34,550 nucleotides of DNA from an uncultured Bacilli bacterium (GTDB taxonomy: Bacteria; Bacillota_I; Bacilli_A; RF39; UBA660). Under the pieces are notes generated by a model. It saw only the letters and a program-made list of their open reading frames with translations, was not told where the DNA came from and searched no databases. The stretch covers positions 1 to 34,550 of the forward strand of contig CANQON010000016.1 in the NCBI GenBank assembly GCA_947625505.1. Reading direction: 5' to 3'. Shown here one piece after another: positions 21,474 through 30,494 of this stretch. Numbering within the stretch: the stretch's first letter is position 1; every line of letters starts with the position of its first letter. Position numbers and translations under genes: made by a program.

Positions 21474-21662
21474 AATGTGATAGAATAATAATCCAATATT
21501 AATAAGTCCACAAATACCAACGACAATATATATTATACGACTTATAATATTAAAGCCACCAGTTATCAGTTCTACTACATTAATATCAAATAAACCTATT
21601 ATTCCCCAAACAACAGCGCCAATTATTGAGAAAACAAGTGCTGTTTTTTGTAATCCTTCCAT
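21459..21662 (-). CDS. DUF378 family small membrane protein
   Basis: 67 residues from ATG 21662, seven bases after a strong AGGAGG RBS; an upstream in-frame start at 21713 is rejected because it lies before this RBS. The sequence MEGLQKTALVFSIIGAVVWG, then GLFDINVV and a final 'ISRIIYIVVGICGLI', is the typical two-helix pattern of DUF378 (COG2155). The family is widespread in Firmicutes and has no known function. Confidence 0.88.
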   Translation of the reverse strand: MEGLQKTALVFSIIGAVVWGIIGLFDINVVELITGGFNIISRIIYIVVGICGLINIGLLFYHIKTDR

Positions 21663-21712
21663 GTTTATGCCTCCTATACTAATAGGATAACCAAAAACAT
21701 AGATTATATACA

Positions 21713-21949
21713 TTAATTATTATTTGGAATATATTCGACGATATCAGTAAGATTACAATCTAGATAATCACATAATCTAGCAAAGACCATAACATCTATT
21801 TTAGTTAAGTCACCATTAATAATTCTTTGTAGTACTTTAAAGTCTGTATTAGTATCACGCATTACTTTATTTTTGCTTAAATTACTACTATTAAGTAAAT
21901 CATCTAGTTTAAATAGATAACAACCATTTTCTACATTAACTTTAACCAT
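21713..21949 (-). CDS. Small XRE-type DNA-binding protein
   Basis: 78 residues forming one compact Cro/C1-like domain: LLNSSNLSKNKVMRDTNTDF (17-36) and VLQRIINGDLTKIDVMVFAR for the recognition and following helices, ending LTDIVEYIPNNN, as in short XRE repressors of the HTH_26 kind. RBS AAGGGA is ten bases before ATG 21949 and a TATGAT -10 is near 21978-21973. It stands just upstream of the DUF378 gene on the same strand, so they may be cotranscribed. Its target is unknown. Confidence 0.8.
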   Translation of the reverse strand: MVKVNVENGCYLFKLDDLLNSSNLSKNKVMRDTNTDFKVLQRIINGDLTKIDVMVFARLCDYLDCNLTDIVEYIPNNN

Positions 21950-22079
21950 ATATCGTCATCCCTTGTACTTTTATCATAACAACTTAACTAGTTTCTTGAC
22001 TATTGGCTAAACAACCATAGTAAAGCTATATTTACCTATAAATATTAGTTATTTAATCCTTTTTTTTATATTAGATTAG

Positions 22080-22088
22080 TGTTATACT
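22080..22088 (+). promoter_or_regulatory. Extended -10 promoter of the P-type ATPase operon
   Basis: TGTTATACT at 22080-22088. Transcription should start near 22095, which rules out the ATG at 22093 and supports ATG 22126. The 22000-22079 stretch holds only AT-rich sequence with a T run. Confidence 0.65.
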
Positions 22089-22125
22089 ACTAATGAATAA
22101 TAATTTAAAAATGGGGTATGATACG

Positions 22126-24447
22126 ATGATAGAAAAACCTAATATTCATCTTGGACTTAATCAAGCTCAAGTAAATGAACGTATATCTAAAAAGTTAGTT
22201 AATTATGATACAACTGTACCTACAAAAAGTTATAAACAAATTGCTTATGAAAATATATTTACTTTGTTTAATGTTTTAAACTTAGTTTTAGGATTATTAA
22301 TATTATGGACAGGCGCAATTAAAAATTTAACTTTTTTAGGCGTAGCATTCATTAATACTATTATTAGTATGTTCCAAGAGATGCGATCTAAACATGCTGT
22401 CGATAAATTAGCTATTATAGCGAGTACTAAAGTTAATGTTATTCGTGATGGTAAAGATGAATTTATTGATGTTGATAAAGTTGTCTTAGATGATATTGTT
22501 AAATATAAATTAGGTAATCAAGTTATTACTGACGCTATTATAAGAGAGGGAACTGTTGAAGTAGATGAATCTTTTATTACAGGTGAATCTGATACAATAA
22601 TTAAGCATGAAGGAGATAAATTATTATCAGGTAGTTTTATTATTAGTGGTAATTGTATTAGTCAAACAACTAGTGTAGGTGATGATAACTATACTAATAA
22701 AATATCTAAAGAAGCTAAATATATTAAAAAAGTAAAATCAGAAATAATGCTTACTTTAAAAAAGATAATTAAAGTTATATCTATCGTTATTATTCCTTTA
22801 GGTATTATCTTATTTATTAGACAATATAATCTTGATGGAAATTTAAATGAAGCTATTATTAGTACTGTAGCAGCTTTAATAGGTACTATTCCTGAAGGAT
22901 TAATATTACTTACTAGTACAGTATTCGCTATTGCATCTTTACGTTTAGCAAGAAAAAAAATCTTAGTTCAAGATTTATATTGTATTGAAAATCTAGCTCG
23001 TGTTGATACTGTATGTCTTGATAAGACAGGAACTTTAACTAGTGGAAAAATGCATATTGTTAAAGCTATTACTTTAAATGATGATTATGATATTGAAGAG
23101 ATTATGCAAAATATTAGTTATTATATGGATGATGGCAATAGTACTTCTTTAGCTATCAATGAATATTTTAAAGCAGGTGCTTCTTATAAATTAGTTAATA
23201 AAGTTGCTTTTTCTTCTAAAAAGAAATGTTCTATTTATGAATTTAAAAATGATACTTTTATTATAGGTGCTCCAGAATTCATTAATTATGAAGGTAAAAT
23301 TGATATTTTAAATCAATATTTAGATACTTATCGTGTTTTATTATTAGGAGCTAGTAAAGAGCATATTAATGATAATAAAATTAATGATAAAGTAACACCA
23401 ATTGCTTTAATATTAATTGAAGATGAAATTAGAAAAAATGCTAAAGATACTCTAGATTATTTAAAAGCTCAAGATGTAGATATTAAAATTATATCTGGGG
23501 ATAATCCTATAACTGTAGGTAAAATAGCTCAAAAAGTAGGATTAGAAGATATTAGAATATATGATATGAGTAATTATGATGAGAATACAAATCTAATTGA
23601 AATAGTAGAAAAGTATAATATCTTTGGACGTGTTACACCTAGTGGTAAGAAAGATCTAGTTATAGCTTTAAAAGCTTGTGGACATAAAGTAGCTATGACA
23701 GGTGATGGAGTAAATGACGTTTTATCACTTAAAGAAGCTGATTGTAGTATTACTATGGCTACAGGTAGTGATGCTGCTCGTAATGTTAGTGAAATTGTTC
23801 TTTTAGAATCTGATTTTAAAGAAATACCTGCGATTGTTAAAGAAGGACGTCGATCTATTAATAATCTTGAACGATCTGCTTCCTTATTCTTAACTAAAAC
23901 AATATATGCTTTTCTATTAGCTATCTTATTTGTTTTTATTAAGCGTGATTATCCATTTATACCAATACAATTAACTTTACTTAGTGTTCTAACTATAGGT
24001 ATTCCATCTTTTGTTTTAGCACTTGAACCTAATCATAATAGAGTTAAAGGACATTTTATTATTAATGTTATTCGTAAATCTATACCTGCTGCTTTAACAA
24101 TTGTTATTAATGTTTTAGCGCTTGTTCTTATATCATCTGTATTTGATTTTAGTGATGATTACTTATCAACTATGTCTGTTATCTTAGTAGCTTTTACAGG
24201 ATTTGTATTATTATTTAAAGTGTGCTATCCTTTTAATTACCTACGTGGTATTTTATTAGGTATTTTAATTGGTATATTTATAGGCAGTATTTTAGGTTTA
24301 AGAAAGCTATTTGAATTAGCTGTTTTAACACCATTTCAATTTATCTTTATCATTTTATTATGCTTATTAGATATAGGAATATTTAATATCTTAACTACAT
24401 TATGTGAAAAGAAAATATTTAAATATGAGGAGAAGATTATTAAGTGA
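22126..24447 (+). CDS. Cation-transporting P-type ATPase, CtpE-like
   Basis: 773 residues from ATG 22126 (GGGG RBS; see promoter). It pumps a cation across the membrane using ATP. Landmarks in order: an amphipathic N-terminus ending in two helices, actuator TGES (152-155), TM4 motif PEGL (256-259), phosphorylation site DKTGTLT (Asp299), hinge TGDGVND (525-531), and a C-terminal six-helix bundle. No N-terminal heavy-metal CxxC domain is present. PEGL with the following LLTSTVFAIASLRLARKKILV wording resembles the CtpE group, for which calcium uptake has been reported in mycobacteria. The next gene, a ZIP metal transporter, starts within its stop codon (GTGA), so Ca2+, Mn2+ or Zn2+ homeostasis is likely; the ion cannot be fixed from sequence. 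Confidence 0.9.
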   Translation: MIEKPNIHLGLNQAQVNERISKKLVNYDTTVPTKSYKQIAYENIFTLFNVLNLVLGLLILWTGAIKNLTFLGVAFINTIISMFQEMRSKHAVDKLAIIASTKVNVIRDGKDEFIDVDKVVLDDIVKYKLGNQVITDAIIREGTVEVDESFITGESDTIIKHEGDKLLSGSFIISGNCISQTTSVGDDNYTNKISKEAKYIKKVKSEIMLTLKKIIKVISIVIIPLGIILFIRQYNLDGNLNEAIISTVAALIGTIPEGLILLTSTVFAIASLRLARKKILVQDLYCIENLARVDTVCLDKTGTLTSGKMHIVKAITLNDDYDIEEIMQNISYYMDDGNSTSLAINEYFKAGASYKLVNKVAFSSKKKCSIYEFKNDTFIIGAPEFINYEGKIDILNQYLDTYRVLLLGASKEHINDNKINDKVTPIALILIEDEIRKNAKDTLDYLKAQDVDIKIISGDNPITVGKIAQKVGLEDIRIYDMSNYDENTNLIEIVEKYNIFGRVTPSGKKDLVIALKACGHKVAMTGDGVNDVLSLKEADCSITMATGSDAARNVSEIVLLESDFKEIPAIVKEGRRSINNLERSASLFLTKTIYAFLLAILFVFIKRDYPFIPIQLTLLSVLTIGIPSFVLALEPNHNRVKGHFIINVIRKSIPAALTIVINVLALVLISSVFDFSDDYLSTMSVILVAFTGFVLLFKVCYPFNYLRGILLGILIGIFIGSILGLRKLFELAVLTPFQFIFIILLCLLDIGIFNILTTLCEKKIFKYEEKIIK

Positions 24448-25205
24448 TAGCGTTATTATTAACTTTATTAGTAGGAATATTTATTGTTGTTGGTATTATC
24501 TTAGGTAATAAATTAAAAGAAAATAAAAAATTTATTGATATAGCAATTGGAATAGCTTTTGGAGTTATGACTATTTTAATATTATTAGATATTATTCCTG
24601 AAGCTTATGAAATGTTATATAATAGTACTAAAAATATTATTGGCATAATTATTTTAATTATAAGTACAATTATTGGTTTTCTTATATTAAAATTATTAGA
24701 TAGTTTTGTTCCACATCATGAACATGAAGCATTACATCATCATAAGCATAAAAATGAGAAATGTCATAATGAACATTTGGAACATGTAGGTATTTTAGCA
24801 ACCATAGCGATAGTTATTCATAATATTATTGAAGGTATGACTTTATATGTTACAGCTTATAATAATACTAAAGCAGGATTACTACTTTGTATTGCGATAG
24901 GCTTACATAATATTCCTTTAGGTATTGTTATATCTAGTACTTTACAAAGAAAAAAAGAATTAATTATTAATAGTGTGATTTTAGCACTTTCTACTTTTAC
25001 AGGAGGATTAATCATTCTATTAGTTAATAAATTAATAAGTGATATGTTAGTAGGTATACTATTATCTATAACTTTAGGTATGATTATTTATATTACTTTT
25101 ATGGAGTTATTGCCACAAATAATCTTTAATAAGGATAAAAAAGATAGTTTCTTAGGAATAGGATTAGGCGTTGTTTTAATTCTAATAAGTATGTTTTTAG
25201 GATAA
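24444..25205 (+). CDS. ZIP family metal transporter
   Basis: 253 residues, start GTG 24444 overlapping the ATPase stop by four bases, so translation is coupled. Eight membrane helices are expected. A His-rich cytoplasmic loop (about 88-116: HHEHEALHHHKHK) lies between TM3 and TM4. TM4 has HNIIEGMT and TM5 HNIPLGI, the paired metal-site motifs of ZIP (GufA/ZupT) proteins. The family imports Zn2+, Fe2+ or Mn2+ down a gradient. Coupling to a P-type ATPase is unusual and points to one metal being moved in both directions or to two linked cations. Confidence 0.92.
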   Translation: MIALLLTLLVGIFIVVGIILGNKLKENKKFIDIAIGIAFGVMTILILLDIIPEAYEMLYNSTKNIIGIIILIISTIIGFLILKLLDSFVPHHEHEALHHHKHKNEKCHNEHLEHVGILATIAIVIHNIIEGMTLYVTAYNNTKAGLLLCIAIGLHNIPLGIVISSTLQRKKELIINSVILALSTFTGGLIILLVNKLISDMLVGILLSITLGMIIYITFMELLPQIIFNKDKKDSFLGIGLGVVLILISMFLG

Positions 25206-25224
25206 ACTTATTTATCCTTTTTTT
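25199..25224 (+). terminator. Terminator after the ZIP gene
   Basis: AGGATAAA (25199-25206) pairs with TTTATCCT (25211-25218), then a T run. It overlaps the stop codon. Confidence 0.88.
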
Positions 25225-25225
25225 A

Positions 25226-25234
25226 TGTTATAAT
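25226..25234 (+). promoter_or_regulatory. Extended -10 promoter of dinB
   Basis: TGTTATAAT at 25226-25234, 15 bases before ATG 25250. No LexA-type box is visible here, so dinB may not be SOS-controlled. Confidence 0.65.
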
Positions 25235-25249
25235 GAAATTGGTGATAGT

Positions 25250-26461
25250 ATGGAGAGAATAATTATGCACATTGATGTTAATAATGCTTTCTTATCATGG
25301 ACAGCTGTTAAACTTCTTCATGATGGTTATAAAGTAGATATAAGAAAAATAGAAGCTGTTATTGGGGGAGATGAAAGTGCACGTCATGGCATTGTTTTAG
25401 CTAAGTCACCAATAGCTAAAAAAAGGGGAGTTAAAACGGCCGAGACTTTAGCGAGCGCTAGAAGAAAATGTCATAATTTACAAATATTTCCTCCTAACTT
25501 TAAGTTATATAATTATATGTCTAAAAAAATGTTTAACTTAATTAGAAAATATACACCTGATATTGAAATTATTTCTGTTGATGAGTGTTTCTTAGATTAT
25601 ACTAAAGTAAAACAATTATATGGAGATCCTATTAAATTTGCTTATAAGATTAAAGATGAAATATATACTTCTTTAGGATTTACTGTTAATGTAGGTATTG
25701 CGAATAATAAACTATGCGCTAAAATGGCATCTGATTTTGAAAAGCCTAATAAAGTGCATACATTGTTTCAAGATGAAATAGAAAAGAAAATGTATCCTTT
25801 AGATGTAGGAGATTTGTATGGTGTAGGAAAGAAAACAACCCAAAAATTAAAAGAATTAAATATTAAAACAGTAGCTGATTTAGCGCACACTGATGTTAAT
25901 TATTTATATCGTTATTTTAAAAACCAAGCACAATCTTTAATTGATAAAGCTAAGGGAATTGATAATAGTGAAGTTATAACTATTAGTGAAGAAAGAAAAG
26001 GTATTAGTAATTCTACAACTTTTAGTTATAATTTAATTAAATTAGATGATATTTTAAATAAGTTACATGCTCTAACAGAAAATGTTTGTTTAGCGCTTCG
26101 TAAAGATAATAAATACGCTAATGTTGTATGTGTAACTTTAAGAGATAAAAACTTTAATAATAAAAGTCATCAACGTAAGTTAAATAATGCAACTAGTAAT
26201 ACTGATGAAATATATGCATTAGCTAAAGAATTAGTTATGGAAATGTGGGATGAAGAACCCATAAGATTGATTGCTGTTAGTTTAAATAATCTAACTAATG
26301 TATCTAATCATCAATTATCACTATTTGAAGATTATAAAGATAAAGAACATAGTAATGAATTAGATAAAGTTATTGATAATTTAAAATTACAATATGGAGC
26401 TAAAATTATTAATAAAGCATCTTTAACTACCACAAATATTTCCAAAAAAGATATTGAATAA
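25250..26461 (+). CDS. dinB: Y-family DNA polymerase IV
   Basis: 403 residues; a translesion polymerase copying damaged templates. Catalytic acids are in place: IDVNNAF (Asp9) and SVDECFLDYT (Asp111, Glu112). YGVGKKTTQKLKEL is the helix-hairpin-helix of the thumb, followed by the little-finger domain (about 240-345). A C-terminal QLSLF (355-359) fits the beta-clamp binding motif, so it should be recruited by the sliding clamp. The palm reads NNAFLSWTAVKLLH in place of the usual FFASVE, as in a Clostridium-type branch. Start ATG 25250 has a GGTGAT-type RBS; Met6 is a possible alternative. Confidence 0.92.
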   Translation: MERIIMHIDVNNAFLSWTAVKLLHDGYKVDIRKIEAVIGGDESARHGIVLAKSPIAKKRGVKTAETLASARRKCHNLQIFPPNFKLYNYMSKKMFNLIRKYTPDIEIISVDECFLDYTKVKQLYGDPIKFAYKIKDEIYTSLGFTVNVGIANNKLCAKMASDFEKPNKVHTLFQDEIEKKMYPLDVGDLYGVGKKTTQKLKELNIKTVADLAHTDVNYLYRYFKNQAQSLIDKAKGIDNSEVITISEERKGISNSTTFSYNLIKLDDILNKLHALTENVCLALRKDNKYANVVCVTLRDKNFNNKSHQRKLNNATSNTDEIYALAKELVMEMWDEEPIRLIAVSLNNLTNVSNHQLSLFEDYKDKEHSNELDKVIDNLKLQYGAKIINKASLTTTNISKKDIE

Positions 26462-26500
26462 GAATTTAAGAAATAGTATAATATTTCTAGGTGACTAGTT

Positions 26501-26848
26501 ATGGAATGGATTTGGTTAGGTGTTATCATATCTTTATTACTAATTGAATTTATATCTCTTAATTTAACGGCAATTTGGTTTGTTATAAGTGGTATAGTAA
26601 GTTATATATTATTTAGATGTGGACAAGACTATATTATACAAGTTACAGTTTTCTTAGTACTAGGTTTATTATTAATATTATTGGTACGCCATCGTATTAA
26701 AGAAAGAGTATTTAAATATCGTGATAAAGTTATTAATAATATGGTAAGTAAACATCCTTTTTGGGGAAAAGTTTTCCCATCTGAACTTGTCACGACTAAA
26801 AGCGAATCAAGTAATAGTAAACAAAAGAAGAAAGGTCTTAAAAAGTAA
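26501..26848 (+). CDS. NfeD-like membrane protein without OB domain
   Basis: 115 residues: three close membrane helices (MEWIWLGVIISLLLIEFIS, LTAIWFVISGIVSYILF, then VTVFLVLGLLLILLV) with the NLTAIWF motif of the NfeD membrane region, followed by a basic tail (KSESSNSKQKKKGLKK). Normal NfeD proteins end in a soluble OB-fold domain of about 60 residues; here a Lys-rich tail replaces it. NfeD usually works with a stomatin/flotillin partner, which is not adjacent. RBS is AGGTGA, and TATAAT (26477-26482) lies within a small palindrome upstream. Likely lipid-domain related; the role is uncertain. Confidence 0.75.
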   Translation: MEWIWLGVIISLLLIEFISLNLTAIWFVISGIVSYILFRCGQDYIIQVTVFLVLGLLLILLVRHRIKERVFKYRDKVINNMVSKHPFWGKVFPSELVTTKSESSNSKQKKKGLKK

Positions 26849-26865
26849 TAATTTCTTCTTTTTTT
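26823..26865 (+). terminator. Terminator overlapping the NfeD-like gene end
   Basis: AAAAGAAGAAA (26823-26833) pairs with TTTCTTCTTTT (26852-26862) across an 18-base loop containing the stop codon, followed by TTTTTA. Confidence 0.75.
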
Positions 26866-26866
26866 A

Positions 26867-26875
26867 TGGTATAAT
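26867..26875 (+). promoter_or_regulatory. Extended -10 promoter of the murF operon
   Basis: TGGTATAAT at 26867-26875. The leader to ATG 26893 would be only about 11 bases. Confidence 0.65.
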
Positions 26876-26892
26876 AATTATATGGTGATTTC

Positions 26893-27621
26893 ATGCAAAT
26901 AAAAGTAAAAGATGTTAATATTAATTATGTAATGTATGGTAATCAAACAAGTGATACAATTGTGTATCTACATGGATGGGGACAAAACATCGATATGATG
27001 AAACCTATTGCTGATCCCTTTAGTAAAGAATTTAATATATTAATTATTGATATTCCAGGATATGGTTTAAGTGATGAACCCAAATATCCTTGGACATGTT
27101 ATGATTATGTTGAATGTTTTAAAGAAATGTTTGATCAATTACATATTGATAATCCTATTTTAATTGGACATTCTTTTGGAGGAAAAATTAGTTTATTATA
27201 TGCTAGTAAATATCCTGTTAAAAAGATGGTATTATTTGGTAGTCCTTTTAAAAAAGAAGTACAAAAATTATCTTTAAAAGTAAGAGTATTAAAGAAATTA
27301 AAGAAAGTACCTGGATTAAATAAATTAGAAGGGTTTGCTAAAAAACATATTGGATCAGATGATTATCGTCATGCAAGTGATACAATGCGTAAGATATTAG
27401 TAGAAACTGTTAATTTAGATATTACAGAAGAAGTAAAAAAAATTAAGTGTCCAACTTTAATTGTATGGGGAACATTAGATGAAGCAGTTCCTTTAGCTCG
27501 TGCTTATGAATTAGAAAAATTAATTAAAGATGCAGGCGTAGTTGTTTATGAAAATTGTACGCATTATGCTTATTTAGAAAATTTAAATCAAACAATTAAT
27601 GTTTTATGGAATTTCTTATAG
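26893..27621 (+). CDS. Alpha/beta hydrolase
   Basis: 242 residues, canonical alpha/beta-hydrolase fold without signal peptide. Oxyanion HGWGQN (27-32), nucleophile GHSFGGK (Ser94), acid in WGTLDEAVPL (Asp196) and His224 in CTHYAYLEN, so the triad is complete. The fold acts on esters, amides or other bonds and the substrate cannot be told. It begins an operon with murF and ddl (nine and twelve bases apart), so a link to peptidoglycan precursors or to cell-envelope lipids is possible. It could also simply be a housekeeping hydrolase carried along. Confidence 0.9.
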   Translation: MQIKVKDVNINYVMYGNQTSDTIVYLHGWGQNIDMMKPIADPFSKEFNILIIDIPGYGLSDEPKYPWTCYDYVECFKEMFDQLHIDNPILIGHSFGGKISLLYASKYPVKKMVLFGSPFKKEVQKLSLKVRVLKKLKKVPGLNKLEGFAKKHIGSDDYRHASDTMRKILVETVNLDITEEVKKIKCPTLIVWGTLDEAVPLARAYELEKLIKDAGVVVYENCTHYAYLENLNQTINVLWNFL

Positions 27622-27630
27622 GAGGATACT

Positions 27631-29223
27631 ATGTATTATTTTATTGCCTCATTATTTATAATACTAATATATATTTTATATAAATCAAAAAAGGCTATTC
27701 ATATATTACAACAAAATTTTTATGATGAATCACATCGTTATTTTATATGGATGACTAAAAATATAAAAAAAGTATTAGGTAATATTGATATTTTATTTAT
27801 CTTACCTTTAATCTTTTTATTTATTAAAATAGATAGTTTAGTAATTATAAGTTTAACGACATTACTTTATTTAATAATCTTTTATTTATATCGTAATAGT
27901 TATAAAAAAGAACAAACGAAAATTCCTTTAGCTTTTACTTCAAGAGTAAAAAGATTATATGTAACAGAAATAATCCTTTATTTAATTGTTAGTATCATTA
28001 TTATTTGTAACTATGTTGATACTTTAGTGCCTATTTATTATTTAACTATTGGATTAATAGCTTATTTTAGTTACTTAATTATTTGGATATGTAATTATCT
28101 TAATAAGCCAATTGAAAAATGTGTTTATTTACATTATAAAAGAATGGCAATGAAGAAACTAAAGAAAATGAATATTCCAGTTATAGGTATTACAGGTAGT
28201 TATGGAAAAACTTCTAGCAAAAATGCTATTAATGAAATATTAAATGTTCATTTTAATAGTTTTGCTACTCCTAAGAATTTTAATACTCCTTATGGATTAA
28301 TTAGATCAATTAATAATTATTTAGATAAATTTAATGATATTTTTATTGCTGAAATGGGAGCTTTTAAAAGAGGAGAAATAAAGAAAACTTGTCAGTTAAT
28401 GCATCCTACTCATGGTGTTTTAACTATTATTGGGGATGCTCATTTAGAAAGCTTTGGTAGTAAAGAAAATATTCAAAAAGGAAAATTTGAATTAATAGAG
28501 TCATTACCTCAAGATGGTATAGCTATCTTAAATGGTGATGATACATGGCAAAGAGATTATGATTTACAAAATAAAAAATGTAAAGTATTATGGATAGGTA
28601 TTGATAATGAAGATGTTGATTTAAGAGCTTTAAATATTAAGCTATCTTATAAGGGAACTGACTTTGATGTTAAATTTCGTCATGATGATAATTTATATCA
28701 TTTTCATACTTCTTTACTAGGTAAATATAATGTATACAATTTATTGGCAGGTATTTTACTAGGTAAAGAATTAGGAATGAAAATTGATGAATTAAAAAGG
28801 GGAGTAGCACTAGTAAAACCTTATGAACATCGTTTAGAGTTAAAGAAAAATGGTACATTAAATATTATAGATGATGCCTATAATTCTAATCCTTTAGGAT
28901 CAAAAATGGCATTAGAAGTATTACATTTAATGCCAGGTAAAAAAGTAGTTGTAACACCAGGTATGATTGAACTAGGTGAAAAACAATATGAACTAAATAA
29001 AAAGTTTGGTACTTATATAGCTAAAGTATGTGATTATGTTATATTAGTAGGTAAAGAACAAACAAAACCTATCTATGATGGGTTAATAGAACAACATTAT
29101 AATATGGATAATGTATATGTTCTAAATAATGTTTTAGATGCTTTTAATATTTTAAGAAGAATAGATGATGGTAATACTTATGTTTTATTAGAAAATGATT
29201 TACCAGATTTATTTAATGAATAG
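27631..29223 (+). CDS. murF: MurF-type D-Ala-D-Ala adding ligase with N-terminal membrane domain
   Basis: 530 residues. The first 160 carry about five membrane helices (1-18, 54-70, 71-88, 110-128, 132-157). They are followed by a Mur ligase with P-loop GITGSYGKTSSK (186-197), NFNTPYG (217-223), the catalytic EMGAF segment, HLESFGS, YNSNP and a C-terminal domain with GMIELGEKQYELNK. MurF adds D-Ala-D-Ala to UDP-MurNAc-tripeptide, and Ddl, which makes that dipeptide, is the next gene, so the assignment is solid. The membrane part is not found in E. coli MurF (452 residues) and should tether the enzyme to the membrane, near MraY. RBS AGGAGG before ATG 27631. Confidence 0.9.
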   Translation: MYYFIASLFIILIYILYKSKKAIHILQQNFYDESHRYFIWMTKNIKKVLGNIDILFILPLIFLFIKIDSLVIISLTTLLYLIIFYLYRNSYKKEQTKIPLAFTSRVKRLYVTEIILYLIVSIIIICNYVDTLVPIYYLTIGLIAYFSYLIIWICNYLNKPIEKCVYLHYKRMAMKKLKKMNIPVIGITGSYGKTSSKNAINEILNVHFNSFATPKNFNTPYGLIRSINNYLDKFNDIFIAEMGAFKRGEIKKTCQLMHPTHGVLTIIGDAHLESFGSKENIQKGKFELIESLPQDGIAILNGDDTWQRDYDLQNKKCKVLWIGIDNEDVDLRALNIKLSYKGTDFDVKFRHDDNLYHFHTSLLGKYNVYNLLAGILLGKELGMKIDELKRGVALVKPYEHRLELKKNGTLNIIDDAYNSNPLGSKMALEVLHLMPGKKVVVTPGMIELGEKQYELNKKFGTYIAKVCDYVILVGKEQTKPIYDGLIEQHYNMDNVYVLNNVLDAFNILRRIDDGNTYVLLENDLPDLFNE

Positions 29224-29235
29224 GAGAGATGTATT

Positions 29236-30432
29236 ATGAAACTAAAAGTAGGTGTTATATTTGGTGGAGAAACAGTTGAACATGAAGTAAGTATTATATC
29301 AGCTGTTCAAGCTATGGAACATATGAATGAGGATAAATATGATATTATTCCTATTTATATTAGTAAAGATCGTATTTGGTATACAGGTAAAATGTTAATG
29401 GATATAGATGTTTATCGTCATTTTGATGATCTAAAAAAATACGCTAAACAATGTACTTTAATTAAGAAAGATGATTCTTTCTATTTACAACGTACAACAG
29501 GATTATTTAGAAGAACAATTACGGAATTAGATGTTGTTTTACCTATTGTTCATGGTAATAATGTAGAAGATGGTACTTTAGCAGGACTTTTAGATAGTAT
29601 TGGTATACCTTATGTTGGAAGTAATGTTTTAGGTAGTGCTTTAGGACAAGATAAAGTAGTAATGAAACAAGTATTTAAAGATATGAATATTCCTATTGTT
29701 GATTATACATGGTTCTATGATTCTGATTATGCTGAAACACCAGATGATATCGTAAATAGAATAGAAGCATTAGGATATCCTATTATTATTAAACCTGCTA
29801 AATTAGGTAGTAGTGTAGGTATTACTTATGTTAAAGAAGCTAAAGACTTACGTGAAGCTATCGAAGAAGCTATTCAATATGATAATAAGATTATAGCTGA
29901 AAAAGCTGTTGAAAACTTAGTTGAAGTAAACTGCTCTGTTTTAGGTAATTATGCTTATCAACAAACAAGTGCTATTGAAGAAGTAAAAGGTAAAACAGAC
30001 TTCTTAACATATCAAGATAAATATTTAGGTAATGGAAAAACTAAAGGCGTTAAAAAAATGCCTAGTAAAGGTATGGTAAGTGCTAGTCGTATTATTCCTG
30101 CTCGTATTGATACAGGTATGGAAGAAGAAATACGTGAAATAGCTTGTGAAGCTTTTAGAGCGTTAAATCTTAGTGGATTATGTCGTATAGATTTTTTAAT
30201 AGATAGTAGTACTAAACGCGTATATATTAATGAGCCTAATACAATACCTGGTTCACTTGCTTTCTATTTATGGGAACCTGTAGGAAAGAGTTATTCTGAA
30301 TTATTAGATGAATTAATTACACTAGCTATTAAAGACTATAAAGCTAGACATAAAAAAGTATATTCTTTTGAAACTAATATCTTAAATGGATATAGTGGAG
30401 GATTAAAAGGAATGAAAGGAAAGCTTAAGTAA
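29236..30432 (+). CDS. ddl: D-alanine-D-alanine ligase
   Basis: 398 residues, ATP-grasp ligase making D-Ala-D-Ala for peptidoglycan. VGVIFGGETVEHEVSIISA (residues 5-23) is the Ddl start motif, IVHGNNVEDGTLAGLLDSI the substrate-loop strand, KPAKLGSSVGITYV the ATP-binding strand, and RIDFLIDS plus INEPNTIPGS the Mg2+-binding and product-binding segments. It is longer than the E. coli enzymes (306-364). I do not see a D-lactate-type change that would suggest vancomycin resistance, but judging that needs the omega-loop residue. RBS AGGAGA before ATG 29236; last gene of the operon. Confidence 0.95.
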   Translation: MKLKVGVIFGGETVEHEVSIISAVQAMEHMNEDKYDIIPIYISKDRIWYTGKMLMDIDVYRHFDDLKKYAKQCTLIKKDDSFYLQRTTGLFRRTITELDVVLPIVHGNNVEDGTLAGLLDSIGIPYVGSNVLGSALGQDKVVMKQVFKDMNIPIVDYTWFYDSDYAETPDDIVNRIEALGYPIIIKPAKLGSSVGITYVKEAKDLREAIEEAIQYDNKIIAEKAVENLVEVNCSVLGNYAYQQTSAIEEVKGKTDFLTYQDKYLGNGKTKGVKKMPSKGMVSASRIIPARIDTGMEEEIREIACEAFRALNLSGLCRIDFLIDSSTKRVYINEPNTIPGSLAFYLWEPVGKSYSELLDELITLAIKDYKARHKKVYSFETNILNGYSGGLKGMKGKLK

Positions 30433-30445
30433 TTAAGCTTTTTAA
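30420..30445 (+). terminator. Terminator after ddl
   Basis: AAGCTTAA (30421-30428) pairs with TTAAGCTT (30433-30440), followed by TTTAATTT. Confidence 0.8.
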
Positions 30446-30474
30446 TTTACAAAGGTAGTCATTCTTGTTATAAT
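30446..30474 (+). promoter_or_regulatory. Promoter of the glycosyltransferase gene
   Basis: TTTACA (30446-30451), 17 bases, TATAAT (30469-30474) with TGT upstream, so both a -35 and an extended -10. Confidence 0.85.
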
Positions 30475-30494
30475 AAATTCTTACATGGGGTGAT

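Noticed and set aside
22093-22125. Upstream ATG for the P-type ATPase
   Set aside because: It lies at or before the expected transcription start set by the extended -10 at 22080-22088, and it lacks an RBS.
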